NCBI RefSeq assembly: GCF_024171535.1
Contig: NZ_JALJZV010000023.1
Coordinates: 1-40,664 of the forward strand
Source of the DNA: Flavobacterium sp. HSC-61S13
Lineage (GTDB): Bacteria; Bacteroidota; Bacteroidia; Flavobacteriales; Flavobacteriaceae
DNA: 40,664 nucleotides
Direction of reading: 5' to 3'
Shown here: one piece after another, positions 9,837 to 18,169 of the stretch
How the letters are laid out: every line of letters starts with the position of its first letter
Numbering within the stretch: the stretch's first letter is position 1
The notes under the pieces: model-generated
The model's database searches: none
What the model was told of the DNA's origin: nothing
What the model saw: the letters and a program-made list of their open reading frames with translations, nothing else
Translations under genes and position numbers: made by a program

Positions 9837-10273
9837 AATAATAAGCTTAAATAAACGGAGATAAAGAAATCAGTAGTTTGAATTTCAGTAGTGTAATATT
9901 TAGGTTGTTAGTACAGTTGGATTTTGTAGCGATGACGAATGAGGCAAAGGGTGAAGATAGTATGTTAAAAGTTTTTGCTTGACAAATTTTTAGTGTTATA
10001 AAAATAACAAATATTAGGAATTAAACTAATTTTATTGTTATATATTAAGTACAAAAGTTGATTTATTTATAGTTTTTTGAAATAGTGATACATATAGATG
10101 GAATTTTTACTTAAAAAAAGGATTTAGCTATTCTATAAAGGGGCGCTTTTTTAGGAATTTTGTCTTTTTTTATATTTTAAGCAGATTAATCGACTGAAAT
10201 GATAAAATGGTTGGATAAGATAAATATATTAAAATAAATTATTGCTAAAATGTAATAAAAAGAGAGTAAAAAA
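9837..10273. other. intergenic region without a gene
   Basis: An AT-rich stretch between the divergent regulator genes. I see no coding-like frame, RNA gene or strong hairpin. It must carry the promoter of the minus-strand regulator, but I find no clear CAAAnnTA (reverse TAnnTTTG) there. Confidence 0.6.
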
Positions 10274-10304
10274 TTTGCTCGTTTTATTAAATCGAGTACT
10301 TTTG
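10274..10304 (+). promoter_or_regulatory. Bacteroidota-type promoter of the polysaccharide-locus regulator
   Basis: TTTG at 10274-10277 and TACTTTTG at 10297-10304 match the -33 (TTTG) and -7 (TAnnTTTG) elements of the primary Bacteroidota sigma factor, with a 19-base spacer. This puts the transcription start near 10311, about 30 bases before the ATG at 10339. It is the best promoter match in the window. Confidence 0.75.
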
Positions 10305-10320
10305 TTGTACGAAACAACAA
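10302..10320. promoter_or_regulatory. inverted repeat over the transcription start, possible operator
   Basis: TTGTTGT (10302-10308) and ACAACAA (10314-10320) are perfect inverted arms around a 5-base centre. The dyad begins inside the -7 element and covers the predicted start site, a natural place for repressor binding. The downstream gene encodes a winged-helix protein, so autoregulation is plausible. Alternatively it forms a short leader hairpin. Confidence 0.45.
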
Positions 10321-10338
10321 TTAAAATTAAAATACATA

Positions 10339-10860
10339 ATGTTAGACTCTATTATTACGTCTAAAACGCGGCTTCGGTTGTTGGTGAAGTTTTTTATAAA
10401 CACCAGTAATGAAGCGCATTTAAGAGGCTTAGCGACGGAATTTAACGAATCGACTAATGCTATTCGTAAGGAATTAAACAACCTGTCGGATGCGGGATAT
10501 CTCGAAAAGGAAAACGTTCAGAATAAGGTTAGATATAAAGCCAATATCCATCATCCTTTATTCGGTTCTTTACAGGATATCGTGCGAAAATATTTGGGAT
10601 TGGATACTTTGGTGGCTAGTGTGGTGGAACGTATGGGCGAAGTGCAACAAGTGGTCGTTACGGGGGATTATGCTAATGGACTGGATTCTGGTACCATTTG
10701 TGTGACTATTGTCGGACAGTCGCTTGACAGCCAATACGTGGCTCAGTTAAGTGAGAAAATAGAAGTATTAATCGACCGTAAAGTAGCCTTGACCTTAACA
10801 GCAACACCGCAAACAGCGGGTCTGATACTACTGGATAGTAGGAGTGAAGTAATAAAATAA
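10339..10860 (+). CDS. winged-helix (ArsR-like) regulator with nucleotidyltransferase-like C-terminal domain
   Basis: 173 residues. Residues 8-75 form a winged helix (LRGLATEFNESTNAIRKELN as HTH, NNLSDAGYLEKENVQNKVRY as wing). Residues about 85-170 resemble a degenerate MNT-type nucleotidyltransferase fold (VVVTGDYANGLDSGTICVTI) but lack the paired catalytic aspartates. Proteins of this type often open capsule/O-antigen loci in flavobacteria, and here it is the first + strand gene before the sugar genes. It is probably a locus-specific regulator; autoregulation is suggested by the dyad at its start site. The ATG at 10339 fits the promoter spacing. Confidence 0.8.
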   Translation: MLDSIITSKTRLRLLVKFFINTSNEAHLRGLATEFNESTNAIRKELNNLSDAGYLEKENVQNKVRYKANIHHPLFGSLQDIVRKYLGLDTLVASVVERMGEVQQVVVTGDYANGLDSGTICVTIVGQSLDSQYVAQLSEKIEVLIDRKVALTLTATPQTAGLILLDSRSEVIK

Positions 10861-10951
10861 AGTACACCGAAAGTTCGCAAGTCGAATTGGAATGTGTTAA
10901 AATAAAATTGTGATTCTGTTTTCCTCATTCTGGGGAAATGAATTGATAAGA

Positions 10952-10982
10952 TTTGCTAAAAAATCATTGATTAATCATTTTG
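10952..10982 (+). promoter_or_regulatory. possible promoter of the sugar-nucleotide operon
   Basis: TTTG at 10952-10955, a 19-base spacer and TCATTTTG at 10975-10982 match the Bacteroidota promoter with one mismatch in the -7 element. It would give a leader of about 90 bases before the cytidylyltransferase-like gene at 11079. Confidence 0.45.
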
Positions 10983-11078
10983 AATATGTTATAGCGGATT
11001 GGTGCTGTTTTTGATAGTATAATTTCACAAACGGTTACCATTAGAGATACGTTTAAAAATGAATAGCTTAGAAAAAAT

Positions 11079-11513
11079 ATGAAAGTAGGAATTACCTTTA
11101 GTGCATTTGATTTATTACATGCTGGGCATATTAAAATGCTCGAAGAGGCCAGGCGCCAATGTGATTATTTAATTGTTGGTCTTCAAACGGATCCAACCCT
11201 AGACCGTCCTGAAAAAAATCATCCCACTCAAACCGTAGTGGAACGATATATTCAACTAAAGGGCTGTCGTTTTGTAGACGAAATCGTGCCTTATGCTACC
11301 GAACAAGATTTGGAAGACGTGTTGCGTTCTTTTAAGATCGATGTACGTATAATCGGCGACGAATATCAAGATAAAAATTTTACAGGAAGAGGCTATTGTG
11401 AGCAAAAGGGGATTGAGTTATATTACAACCGTAGAGATCATCGTTTTTCCAGCAGCTCTTTACGTAGAGAAGTAGCGGAAAAGGAACAAAGTAAAATCAT
11501 TAAGATAGGATAG
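11079..11513 (+). CDS. cytidylyltransferase-like (TagD/RfaE-C-type) nucleotidyltransferase
   Basis: 144 residues, a complete single domain. The N-terminal HxGH motif (LLHAGHIKMLEEA) binds the nucleotide triphosphate. The C-terminal RFSSSSLRREV corresponds to the second substrate-binding motif (ISSTxIR-like). Length and layout fit the glycerol-3-phosphate cytidylyltransferase/adenylyltransferase family. In this position it likely activates a small phosphorylated alcohol or sugar for decorating the polysaccharide, but the substrate cannot be read from the sequence. It lies 10 bases before rfbB and about 220 bases after the regulator. Confidence 0.85.
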   Translation: MKVGITFSAFDLLHAGHIKMLEEARRQCDYLIVGLQTDPTLDRPEKNHPTQTVVERYIQLKGCRFVDEIVPYATEQDLEDVLRSFKIDVRIIGDEYQDKNFTGRGYCEQKGIELYYNRRDHRFSSSSLRREVAEKEQSKIIKIG

Positions 11514-11523
11514 TTAATCAAGT

Positions 11524-12582
11524 ATGAAAAAGATATTGATTACAGGCGGTGCCGGTTTTATAGGGTCACATGTGGTAAGGCAGTTTGTCTTGAATTATCC
11601 GAATGATCATATATACAATTTGGACGCTCTTACCTATGCCGGTAATTTGGCCAACCTTTCCGATGTGGAAGCTTTGCCGAATTATACGTTTGTAAAAGCT
11701 GATATCACCGACGAAACCTTAATCAATAATTTGTTTGAAAAATACCGCTTTGATGCCGTTTTGCATTTGGCGGCCGAATCGCATGTGGATCGATCGATTA
11801 GCGATCCGTTTTCCTTTGTGAAAACCAATGTTTTGGGTACCGTAATCTTATTACAAGCCTTTAAAAATATTTGGATGGGCAACTGGGAAGGCAAACGCTT
11901 TTATCACATCAGCACCGATGAGGTTTATGGAAGTTTAGGAGAAACGGGCTTTTTTACCGAAACCACACCCTATGCACCCAATTCACCTTATTCCGCCTCC
12001 AAAGCCAGTTCGGATCATTTTGTTCGCGCTTATGGCGAAACCTACGGCATGCCCTATGTAATTAGTAATTGTTCTAACAATTACGGACCAAACCACTTTC
12101 CCGAAAAATTAATTCCTTTGTGTATTCACAATATATTAAACAACCAAGCCTTGCCCATATACGGCGACGGCAAGTTTATTCGCGATTGGTTGTATGTGAT
12201 AGATCACGCCAAGGCCATTGATTTGGTGTTTCACCAAGGAAAAAATAGCGAAACTTATAATATAGGTGGTTTTAACGAGTGGACTAATATCGACTTGGTA
12301 AAGTTACTTTGCCAATTGATGGATCAAAAGTTAGGAAAGACCATCGGAACTTCAGAAAGCTTAATCACCTACGTAACGGATAGACCCGGACACGATTTGC
12401 GTTATGCCATTGATGCGCGTAAGATCAATACTGAGTTGGGGTGGAAGCCTTCGGTGACCTTCGAACAGGGTTTGGTAAAAACCATCAATTGGTTTATGGA
12501 TAATCAAAACTGGTTAGAGAATGTCACCAGTGGTGCTTACCAACAATATTACAAAGAACAATACAATTTAATTAAAAAATGA
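11524..12582 (+). CDS. rfbB: dTDP-glucose 4,6-dehydratase, copy 1
   Basis: 352 residues, extended SDR family. GGAGFIG (8-14) binds NAD; STDEVYG carries the catalytic Thr-Asp-Glu; YSASK is the Tyr-x3-Lys pair; NNYGPNHFPEKLIPL and RDWLYVIDH are RmlB signatures. It converts dTDP-glucose to dTDP-4-keto-6-deoxyglucose. A second copy lies at 15668. The proteins are very similar throughout; the DNA is clearly diverged at the 5' end and much closer over the last 200 bases. Copy 1 overlaps the broken rfbA that follows by an ATGA (12579-12582). All catalytic residues look intact, so this copy may still be active. Confidence 0.95.
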   Translation: MKKILITGGAGFIGSHVVRQFVLNYPNDHIYNLDALTYAGNLANLSDVEALPNYTFVKADITDETLINNLFEKYRFDAVLHLAAESHVDRSISDPFSFVKTNVLGTVILLQAFKNIWMGNWEGKRFYHISTDEVYGSLGETGFFTETTPYAPNSPYSASKASSDHFVRAYGETYGMPYVISNCSNNYGPNHFPEKLIPLCIHNILNNQALPIYGDGKFIRDWLYVIDHAKAIDLVFHQGKNSETYNIGGFNEWTNIDLVKLLCQLMDQKLGKTIGTSESLITYVTDRPGHDLRYAIDARKINTELGWKPSVTFEQGLVKTINWFMDNQNWLENVTSGAYQQYYKEQYNLIKK

Positions 12583-13121
12583 AGGGCATCGTACGAGCAG
12601 GTGGTTCTGGAACCCGATTACACCTGTTGAACATTGCGGTTTCCAAACAGTTATTGCCGGTGTATGACAAGCCGATGATTTACTATCCATTATCGGTATT
12701 GATGTTGGCTGGAATTAAGGAAGTTTTAATCATTTCAACACCTAATGACCTGCCCAATTTTAAAAAGTTATTGGGAGATGGCGGTGCTCTGGGGATGCAA
12801 GTCACTTATGCCGAACAACCCACGCCCGATGGATTGGCGCAAGCCTTTATCATCGGTGAAAGCTTTATTGGTCAAGATGAGCTGTGTATGATTTTGGGCG
12901 ACCATATTTTTTATGGGGCGGGATTGCAACACTTGTTGGTTCAAGCCATCAAGGATGTAGAACAAAATAGAGAAGCCACCGTATTTGGATATAACGATTG
13001 GATCACTAAAGAGCTGGCACAAAAGCAAATTAGAGGTTTAAAAGGCGCGTATTTTGACTACTTACATTGGAAAATCGGAGATTTGTTACACAATAAAATA
13101 GGTATCAATATAGTGCATTGA
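12579..13121 (+). pseudogene. rfbA: glucose-1-phosphate thymidylyltransferase with large in-frame deletion (dead rfbA copy)
   Basis: 180 residues against 293 for the intact copy at 16887. Residues 1-138 align through VFGY, then the sequence jumps (NDWITKELAQKQIRGLKGAY) to the part matching residue 263 onward of the intact protein. About 122 residues are missing, including ERYGVAEFD, the EEKP loop, the GELEITSVN segment and GFAWLDTGT. The nucleotide loop is also damaged (VRAGGSGTRLHLLN instead of ILAGGSGTRLHPLT) and GDN has become GDH. It cannot fold or act as RmlA. The frame has stayed open, so the deletion is a multiple of three and a product could still be made. The intact copy presumably replaces it. 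Confidence 0.9.
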
Positions 13122-13275
13122 GGGGAATACGCATCTCCTGTTTTTCCTCAGCGGTAGACGTATCAAACTTTTGGTCATAAAGCTCAGGAGAAGCGGGTTT
13201 TGAATAACCTTATTCAAGAGCACGTATTGAAAAAATTATAAACGATCAATTAATACTTAAGTATTTTTAAAGAGA

Positions 13276-14244
13276 ATGGCAAAAATTTTAATAACAGGGG
13301 GAGCGGGATTTATCGGTTCCAATTTATGTGAGCATTTTTTAAACAAAAATTATCAAGTTATCGTATTGGATAATTTTGCAACCGGTCACCGTCATAATTT
13401 GGCTCCTTTTATGAAAAACCCGCTCTTTGAACTGATCGAAGGCGATATTAGGAACTTAGAAGACTGTCATAAAGCAGCAAAAGATGTCGATTATATATTG
13501 CATCAAGCGGCTTTGGGTTCGGTACCGCGTTCTATAAAAGATCCCATTACAACCAATGATGTAAATGTTTCTGGGTTTTTAAATATGTTGGTCGCTGCTC
13601 GAGATGCGAAAGTAAAGCGTTTTGTCTATGCTGCCAGCTCTTCGACTTATGGTGATTCCGTGGCTTTGCCCAAAGTGGAAGATCAGATTGGTAAACCCTT
13701 GTCACCCTATGCCATTACCAAATATGTTAACGAATTGTATGCCGATATATTTAGTAAAACCTACGGCTTAGAAACCATAGGATTGCGTTACTTTAATGTT
13801 TTTGGGCGTCGTCAAGACCCCAATGGTGCCTATGCTGCAGTAATACCGCTATTTGTAAAACAATTTATGAATCACCAAAGCCCGTTGATCAACGGTACAG
13901 GCGATTTCTCCAGGGATTTTACCTATATCGACAACGTCGTTCAAATGAACGAACGCGCCATGTTAACGCAAAATCCTGAAGCGGTGAATACGGTGTATAA
14001 TACCGCAGTGGGTGACCGTACAACGTTAAACGAACTCGTAGCTTATCTAAAAGAATATCTAACGGCCTTTGATCAGGCTATTGCCGAGATAGCCGTGATA
14101 CACGGTCCCAACCGTCAAGGCGATATTCCGCATTCTTTGGCTTCTATAGATAAAGCCAAAAACCTTTTGAATTACGAGCCAACGCATACTATCAAACAAG
14201 GTCTTGCAGAAGCTGTTGGTTGGTATTGGCAAAATTTAAAGTAA
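13276..14244 (+). CDS. UDP-GlcNAc 4-epimerase, WbpP/TviC-like
   Basis: 322 residues, extended SDR. GGAGFIGSNLCEHF binds NAD; AASSSTYGDSVALPKVEDQI and PLSPYAITKY (Tyr-x3-Lys) are close to WbpP, as is RYFNVFGRRQDPNGAYAAVI. WbpP interconverts UDP-GlcNAc and UDP-GalNAc. The next gene encodes a UDP-HexNAc 6-dehydrogenase, and the pair matches the known wbpP-wbpO/tviC-tviB route to UDP-N-acetylgalactosaminuronic acid. It is preceded by 154 bases without a clear gene, so it may have its own promoter. Length is slightly below the roughly 340 of Pseudomonas WbpP but complete at both ends. Confidence 0.88.
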   Translation: MAKILITGGAGFIGSNLCEHFLNKNYQVIVLDNFATGHRHNLAPFMKNPLFELIEGDIRNLEDCHKAAKDVDYILHQAALGSVPRSIKDPITTNDVNVSGFLNMLVAARDAKVKRFVYAASSSTYGDSVALPKVEDQIGKPLSPYAITKYVNELYADIFSKTYGLETIGLRYFNVFGRRQDPNGAYAAVIPLFVKQFMNHQSPLINGTGDFSRDFTYIDNVVQMNERAMLTQNPEAVNTVYNTAVGDRTTLNELVAYLKEYLTAFDQAIAEIAVIHGPNRQGDIPHSLASIDKAKNLLNYEPTHTIKQGLAEAVGWYWQNLK

Positions 14245-14334
14245 AGAGAAAAGAGGCACTTTTCAGTAGCCTAAAAGATATAAAAAAACAGAAAACCCGA
14301 AAGGGATGTGGAATCACAGAATCAATACTTTCAG

Positions 14335-15657
14335 ATGAGTAATTTACAACACAAAATAGCAGTAATAGGCCTCGGGTATGTAGGCTTACCTTTAGCGCGT
14401 TTGTTCGCAACAAAATATTGCGTAATCGGTTTTGATATCAACAAGACTAGAGTAGCCGAACTGCGCTCGGGTACCGACCGAACGCTGGAAGTGAGTGATA
14501 GTCTTCTACAGAGCGTACTGTTGACTCAAAATCCTCATATTGCCGAAGGCGTTATGGAGGAAACAAGCAAGGCGACCACCGGTTTATATTGTTCTTATGA
14601 TTTGGGAGATATCTCGGATTGTAATGTATATGTGGTTACCGTACCGACACCGGTGGATAAAAACAATCGTCCGGACTTAACCCCCTTATACAAATCATCG
14701 GAAACGGTCGGTAAAGTACTAAAAAAAGGGGATATCGTTATTTATGAATCGACGGTATATCCGGGCGCGACGGAAGAAGAATGCATTCCGGTTTTGGAAC
14801 GCATTTCCGGTTTAAAATTTAACGTGGATTTCTTTGCGGGCTATTCACCAGAACGCATCAATCCAGGCGACAAGGAGCACACGGTTGAAAAAATTCTAAA
14901 AGTAACAGCGGGTTCCACTCCAGAAATTGGACAAGTCGTTAACGAATTATACAAATCGGTCATCATAGCCGGTACCCATTTAGCACCGACCATAAAAGTA
15001 GCTGAAGCGGCTAAAGTGATCGAAAATTCCCAACGCGATATCAACATCGCCTTTGTCAATGAACTGGCAAAGATCTTTAATCTGTTGGATATCGATACCC
15101 ATGCGGTTTTGGAAGCAGCCGGTACCAAATGGAATTTCTTACCGTTTAAACCCGGTTTAGTTGGTGGGCATTGCATCGGTGTGGATCCCTATTACTTGGC
15201 GCAGAAAGCACAGGAACACGGTTATCACCCAGAAATCATTTTGGCGGGACGTCGCTTAAACGACTCTATGGGAGAATATGTCGCTTCTCAAGTCGTAAAA
15301 ACTTTAATTAAGAAAAATATCAAGGTTAATGGCGCTGAAATACTGATGTTGGGTGTGACTTTTAAAGAAAACTGCCCCGACGTGCGCAACACCAAAATAG
15401 TCGATGTGATCCGCGCTTTGGAAGAGTATAGTATCAAAGTTACGACTTATGATCCATGGGCCAATCCAGCTGATGTACATCAAGAATACGGTATTGAAAG
15501 TAGGGAGACTTTACCTGAAAAGCAATTTGATGGAATTGTTTTGGGCGTAGCTCATGCTGCTTTTTTAGATTTAGATTTAAAAAAATCTCAAAAAGAAGTT
15601 GCTATTGTTTATGATGTCAAAGGAGTACTAGGTTCACAAGTAGATTGTAGATTATAA
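14335..15657 (+). CDS. UDP-N-acetyl-hexosamine 6-dehydrogenase (WbpO/TviB-like)
   Basis: 440 residues from the ATG at 14335. A GTG 27 bases upstream is in frame, but the family starts just before the dinucleotide loop IAVIGLGYVGLPLA, so 14335 is preferred. Signatures: VPTPVDKNNRPDL; GSTPEIGQVVNELY; VAEAAKVIENSQRDINIAFV; AAGTKWNFLPFKPGL; and GGHCIGVDPYYL with the catalytic Cys. These mark the branch that oxidises UDP-GlcNAc/UDP-GalNAc (and UDP-ManNAc) to the uronic acid rather than UDP-glucose. With the upstream epimerase, UDP-GalNAcA is the likely product; UDP-ManNAcA is possible because wecB is at 22590. Confidence 0.9.
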   Translation: MSNLQHKIAVIGLGYVGLPLARLFATKYCVIGFDINKTRVAELRSGTDRTLEVSDSLLQSVLLTQNPHIAEGVMEETSKATTGLYCSYDLGDISDCNVYVVTVPTPVDKNNRPDLTPLYKSSETVGKVLKKGDIVIYESTVYPGATEEECIPVLERISGLKFNVDFFAGYSPERINPGDKEHTVEKILKVTAGSTPEIGQVVNELYKSVIIAGTHLAPTIKVAEAAKVIENSQRDINIAFVNELAKIFNLLDIDTHAVLEAAGTKWNFLPFKPGLVGGHCIGVDPYYLAQKAQEHGYHPEIILAGRRLNDSMGEYVASQVVKTLIKKNIKVNGAEILMLGVTFKENCPDVRNTKIVDVIRALEEYSIKVTTYDPWANPADVHQEYGIESRETLPEKQFDGIVLGVAHAAFLDLDLKKSQKEVAIVYDVKGVLGSQVDCRL

Positions 15658-15667
15658 ATATATACGG

Positions 15668-16717
15668 ATGAAAAAAATATTGATTACAGGCGGTGCTGGT
15701 TTTATTGGTTCTCATGTAGTACGACAATTTGTTACGAATTACCCCGAGTACCAAATTTACAATTTGGACGCCTTGACTTATGCGGGTAATTTAGCCAACC
15801 TGATGGATATAGCGGATTTACCCAATTATCATTTTGTCAAAGGTGATATTACAGACGAAAACTTTATTAATGGTTTATTCGAAGAACACCGCTTTGAAGG
15901 AGTCTTACATTTAGCAGCCGAATCTCATGTCGATCGATCGATTACCGATCCGTTTTCTTTTGTTAAAACCAATGTATTGGGGACCGTCATTTTATTGCAG
16001 GCTTTTAAAAATCTTTGGGTCAACAATTGGGAAGGTAAGCGCTTTTATCACGTGAGTACCGATGAGGTTTATGGTACGTTAGGAGAAACAGGACTTTTTA
16101 CGGAAAGTACTCCTTACTCCCCCAATTCCCCCTATTCAGCTTCCAAAGCAAGTTCTGATCACTTTGTTCGGGCTTATGGCGAAACCTATGGGATGCCTTA
16201 TGTAATCAGTAATTGTTCGAACAATTATGGTCCCAATCACTTTCCTGAAAAACTGATTCCACTTTGTATTCACAATATTTTAAACAATAAACCCTTGCCT
16301 ATTTATGGTAACGGTAAGTTTACTCGTGACTGGTTGTATGTCGTTGATCATGCTAAAGCCATTGATTTGGTATTCCATAGCGGCGAAAATCATCAAACTT
16401 ATAATATTGGTGGTTTTAACGAATGGACCAATATCGACTTGGTGAGACTGTTATGTCAATTGATGGACGAGAAATTAAAGAAACCAGTAGGAACTTCGCA
16501 ATCTTTGATTACTTATGTGACAGACAGACCTGGCCACGATTTGCGATATGCCATTGATGCGCGTAAGATTAATGCCGAATTGGGATGGAAACCGTCGGTG
16601 ACCTTTGAACAGGGGTTGGAGAAAACCATCGATTGGTTTATGGATAATCAAACTTGGTTAGAGAATGTCACCAGTGGCGCATACCAACAATATTATGAGG
16701 AACAATATCAAAAATAG
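15668..16717 (+). CDS. rfbB: dTDP-glucose 4,6-dehydratase, copy 2
   Basis: 349 residues, nearly the same protein as copy 1 at 11524, with all RmlB motifs: GGAGFIG, STDEVYGTLG, YSASK, NNYGPNHFPEKLIPL, RDWLYVVDH. It starts 10 bases after the dehydrogenase and is separated by 169 bases from the intact rfbA. Many synonymous differences from copy 1 in the first two thirds suggest an old duplication or acquisition from a relative, while the shared 3' end suggests later exchange. With rfbA at 16887 it supplies the 4-keto-6-deoxy sugar for the genes that follow. Confidence 0.95.
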   Translation: MKKILITGGAGFIGSHVVRQFVTNYPEYQIYNLDALTYAGNLANLMDIADLPNYHFVKGDITDENFINGLFEEHRFEGVLHLAAESHVDRSITDPFSFVKTNVLGTVILLQAFKNLWVNNWEGKRFYHVSTDEVYGTLGETGLFTESTPYSPNSPYSASKASSDHFVRAYGETYGMPYVISNCSNNYGPNHFPEKLIPLCIHNILNNKPLPIYGNGKFTRDWLYVVDHAKAIDLVFHSGENHQTYNIGGFNEWTNIDLVRLLCQLMDEKLKKPVGTSQSLITYVTDRPGHDLRYAIDARKINAELGWKPSVTFEQGLEKTIDWFMDNQTWLENVTSGAYQQYYEEQYQK

Positions 16718-16796
16718 AATACTTTTATCAAATGATAAAATGAATACTTTTAACCAGGTTGTGATTTTTATTAGGTAGTTAAAGTTTTCTTTCAGT

Positions 16797-16804
16797 TAAT
16801 TTTG
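16797..16804 (+). promoter_or_regulatory. possible -7 element before rfbA
   Basis: TAATTTTG matches the TAnnTTTG consensus exactly, 83 bases before the rfbA start, inside a 169-base gap of the otherwise tight operon. No good TTTG sits at the expected distance upstream, so this is a weak prediction of an internal promoter. Confidence 0.3.
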
Positions 16805-16886
16805 TACCTATCATAATAACAGTTATTTAGATTAAAAAGCATTCAATTATACATAACAATATAACGCCTAACTACACTATAAAAAA

Positions 16887-17768
16887 ATGAAAGGAATAAT
16901 ATTAGCAGGAGGTTCAGGTACTCGATTGCATCCCTTGACCAAAGTGGTTTCCAAACAACTACTGCCTATTTACGACAAGCCGATGATTTATTATCCCTTA
17001 TCGGTATTGATGTTGGCAGGAATTAAGGATGTTTTAATCATTTCGACTCCACATGATTTACCGAATTTTAAAAGTCTTTTTGGTGACGGTAGTCAATTGG
17101 GACTGTCATTATCTTATGCCGAACAACCCAATCCAGACGGGTTGGCTCAAGCTTTTATTATTGGAGAAGCTTTTATCGGTCAAGATGATGTTTGTTTGGT
17201 TTTAGGTGATAATATTTTTTATGGTGCAGGATTACTGAAGTTACTCAAAGATTCTATACAAACTGTAACAGACGAAGATAAGGCCGTGGTTTTTGGATAT
17301 TATGTCGATGATCCCGAGCGTTATGGTGTAGCGGAGTTTGATGCCGTTGGGAACGTATTGAGTTTGGAGGAAAAACCTCTGGTAGCCAAGTCCAATTATG
17401 CAGTAGTGGGTTTGTATTTTTACCCCAATTCGGTGGTGGAGATAGCAAAAGAAGTTAAGCCATCGCATCGTGGGGAATTGGAAATCACTTCGGTTAATCA
17501 AGATTATTTGAAGCAAGGAAAACTCAAATTGCAAACCATGAGTAGGGGATTTGCTTGGTTGGATACCGGTACTCACGAATCTTTGACAGAAGCTACGGAG
17601 TTTGTAAAAGCTGTTGAAAAGAGAACCAGTTTAAAGATTGCCTGTTTGGAAGAAATTGCGTTAAAACATCAATGGATTGATAAAAATAAACTTTGGGATC
17701 AAATAAAGGATTTAAAGGGGGATTATTATGATTATATAAAGAAGATAATCTTAAAACATAGTATTTAA
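16887..17768 (+). CDS. rfbA: glucose-1-phosphate thymidylyltransferase (intact copy)
   Basis: 293 residues, the normal RmlA length. ILAGGSGTRLHPLT is the nucleotide loop; QLLPIYDKPMIYYPLSVLML, VLGDNIFYG (metal-binding Asp), RYGVAEFD, LSLEEKP, GELEITSVNQDYL and FAWLDTGTHESL are all present. It makes dTDP-glucose from glucose-1-phosphate and dTTP, feeding RfbB. Its stop overlaps the ATG of the first FdtA-like gene by one base, so it is coupled to the deoxy-amino-sugar genes. A partly deleted paralogue lies at 12579. Confidence 0.96.
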   Translation: MKGIILAGGSGTRLHPLTKVVSKQLLPIYDKPMIYYPLSVLMLAGIKDVLIISTPHDLPNFKSLFGDGSQLGLSLSYAEQPNPDGLAQAFIIGEAFIGQDDVCLVLGDNIFYGAGLLKLLKDSIQTVTDEDKAVVFGYYVDDPERYGVAEFDAVGNVLSLEEKPLVAKSNYAVVGLYFYPNSVVEIAKEVKPSHRGELEITSVNQDYLKQGKLKLQTMSRGFAWLDTGTHESLTEATEFVKAVEKRTSLKIACLEEIALKHQWIDKNKLWDQIKDLKGDYYDYIKKIILKHSI

Positions 17769-18169
17769 TGAATACAGCAAAAATTATTAATCTACCAAAG
17801 ATTTTCGATGAACGAGGTAACTTGTCTTTTTTGGAACATCCTAATCAGTTACCATTTGAAATCGCTCGAACTTATTGGATTTATGACGTCCCAGGTGGAG
17901 AAGTTAGAGGTAGTCATGCTTTTAAAGAGCAACAAGAATTTATAATTGCACTATCTGGTAGCTTTGATGTAGTTTTAAATGATGGGCGCTCGGAGATGAA
18001 ATTTTCATTAAATAGATCTTATTACGGGCTTTTTATCCCAAAAATGTATTGGAGAAAATTGGAGAATTTTTCGACAAATTCACTTGCTTTGATCGTATCG
18101 GATAAATTGTTTCAAGAAGAAGATTATATAAGGGATTTTGTACATTTTAAAGATATGAAAAATGTATAA
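17768..18169 (+). CDS. FdtA/QdtA-like dTDP-4-keto-6-deoxyglucose 3,4-ketoisomerase, first paralogue
   Basis: 133 residues, single cupin. YDVPGGEVRGSHAF then KEQQEFIIALSGSFDVVLND matches the family pattern YDVPgG..RGgHAHk..qQ. The second His of the usual HxH pair is replaced by Phe here (His50-Ala-Phe52). If that His is the catalytic base, as reported for FdtA/QdtA, this copy may be inactive, structural, or catalyse a different step. FdtA/QdtA moves the keto group from C4 to C3 before transamination at C3. It overlaps rfbA by 1 base and the second paralogue by 8 bases. Confidence 0.85.
   Translation: MNTAKIINLPKIFDERGNLSFLEHPNQLPFEIARTYWIYDVPGGEVRGSHAFKEQQEFIIALSGSFDVVLNDGRSEMKFSLNRSYYGLFIPKMYWRKLENFSTNSLALIVSDKLFQEEDYIRDFVHFKDMKNV

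Noticed and set aside
14308..14334. upstream GTG start for the dehydrogenase
   Set aside because: It would add nine residues not seen before the dinucleotide-binding loop in this family; the ATG at 14335 fits better.
14841..15176. 111-codon open frame on the minus strand
   Set aside because: It lies wholly inside the dehydrogenase gene, has no domain and results from that gene's codon pattern.
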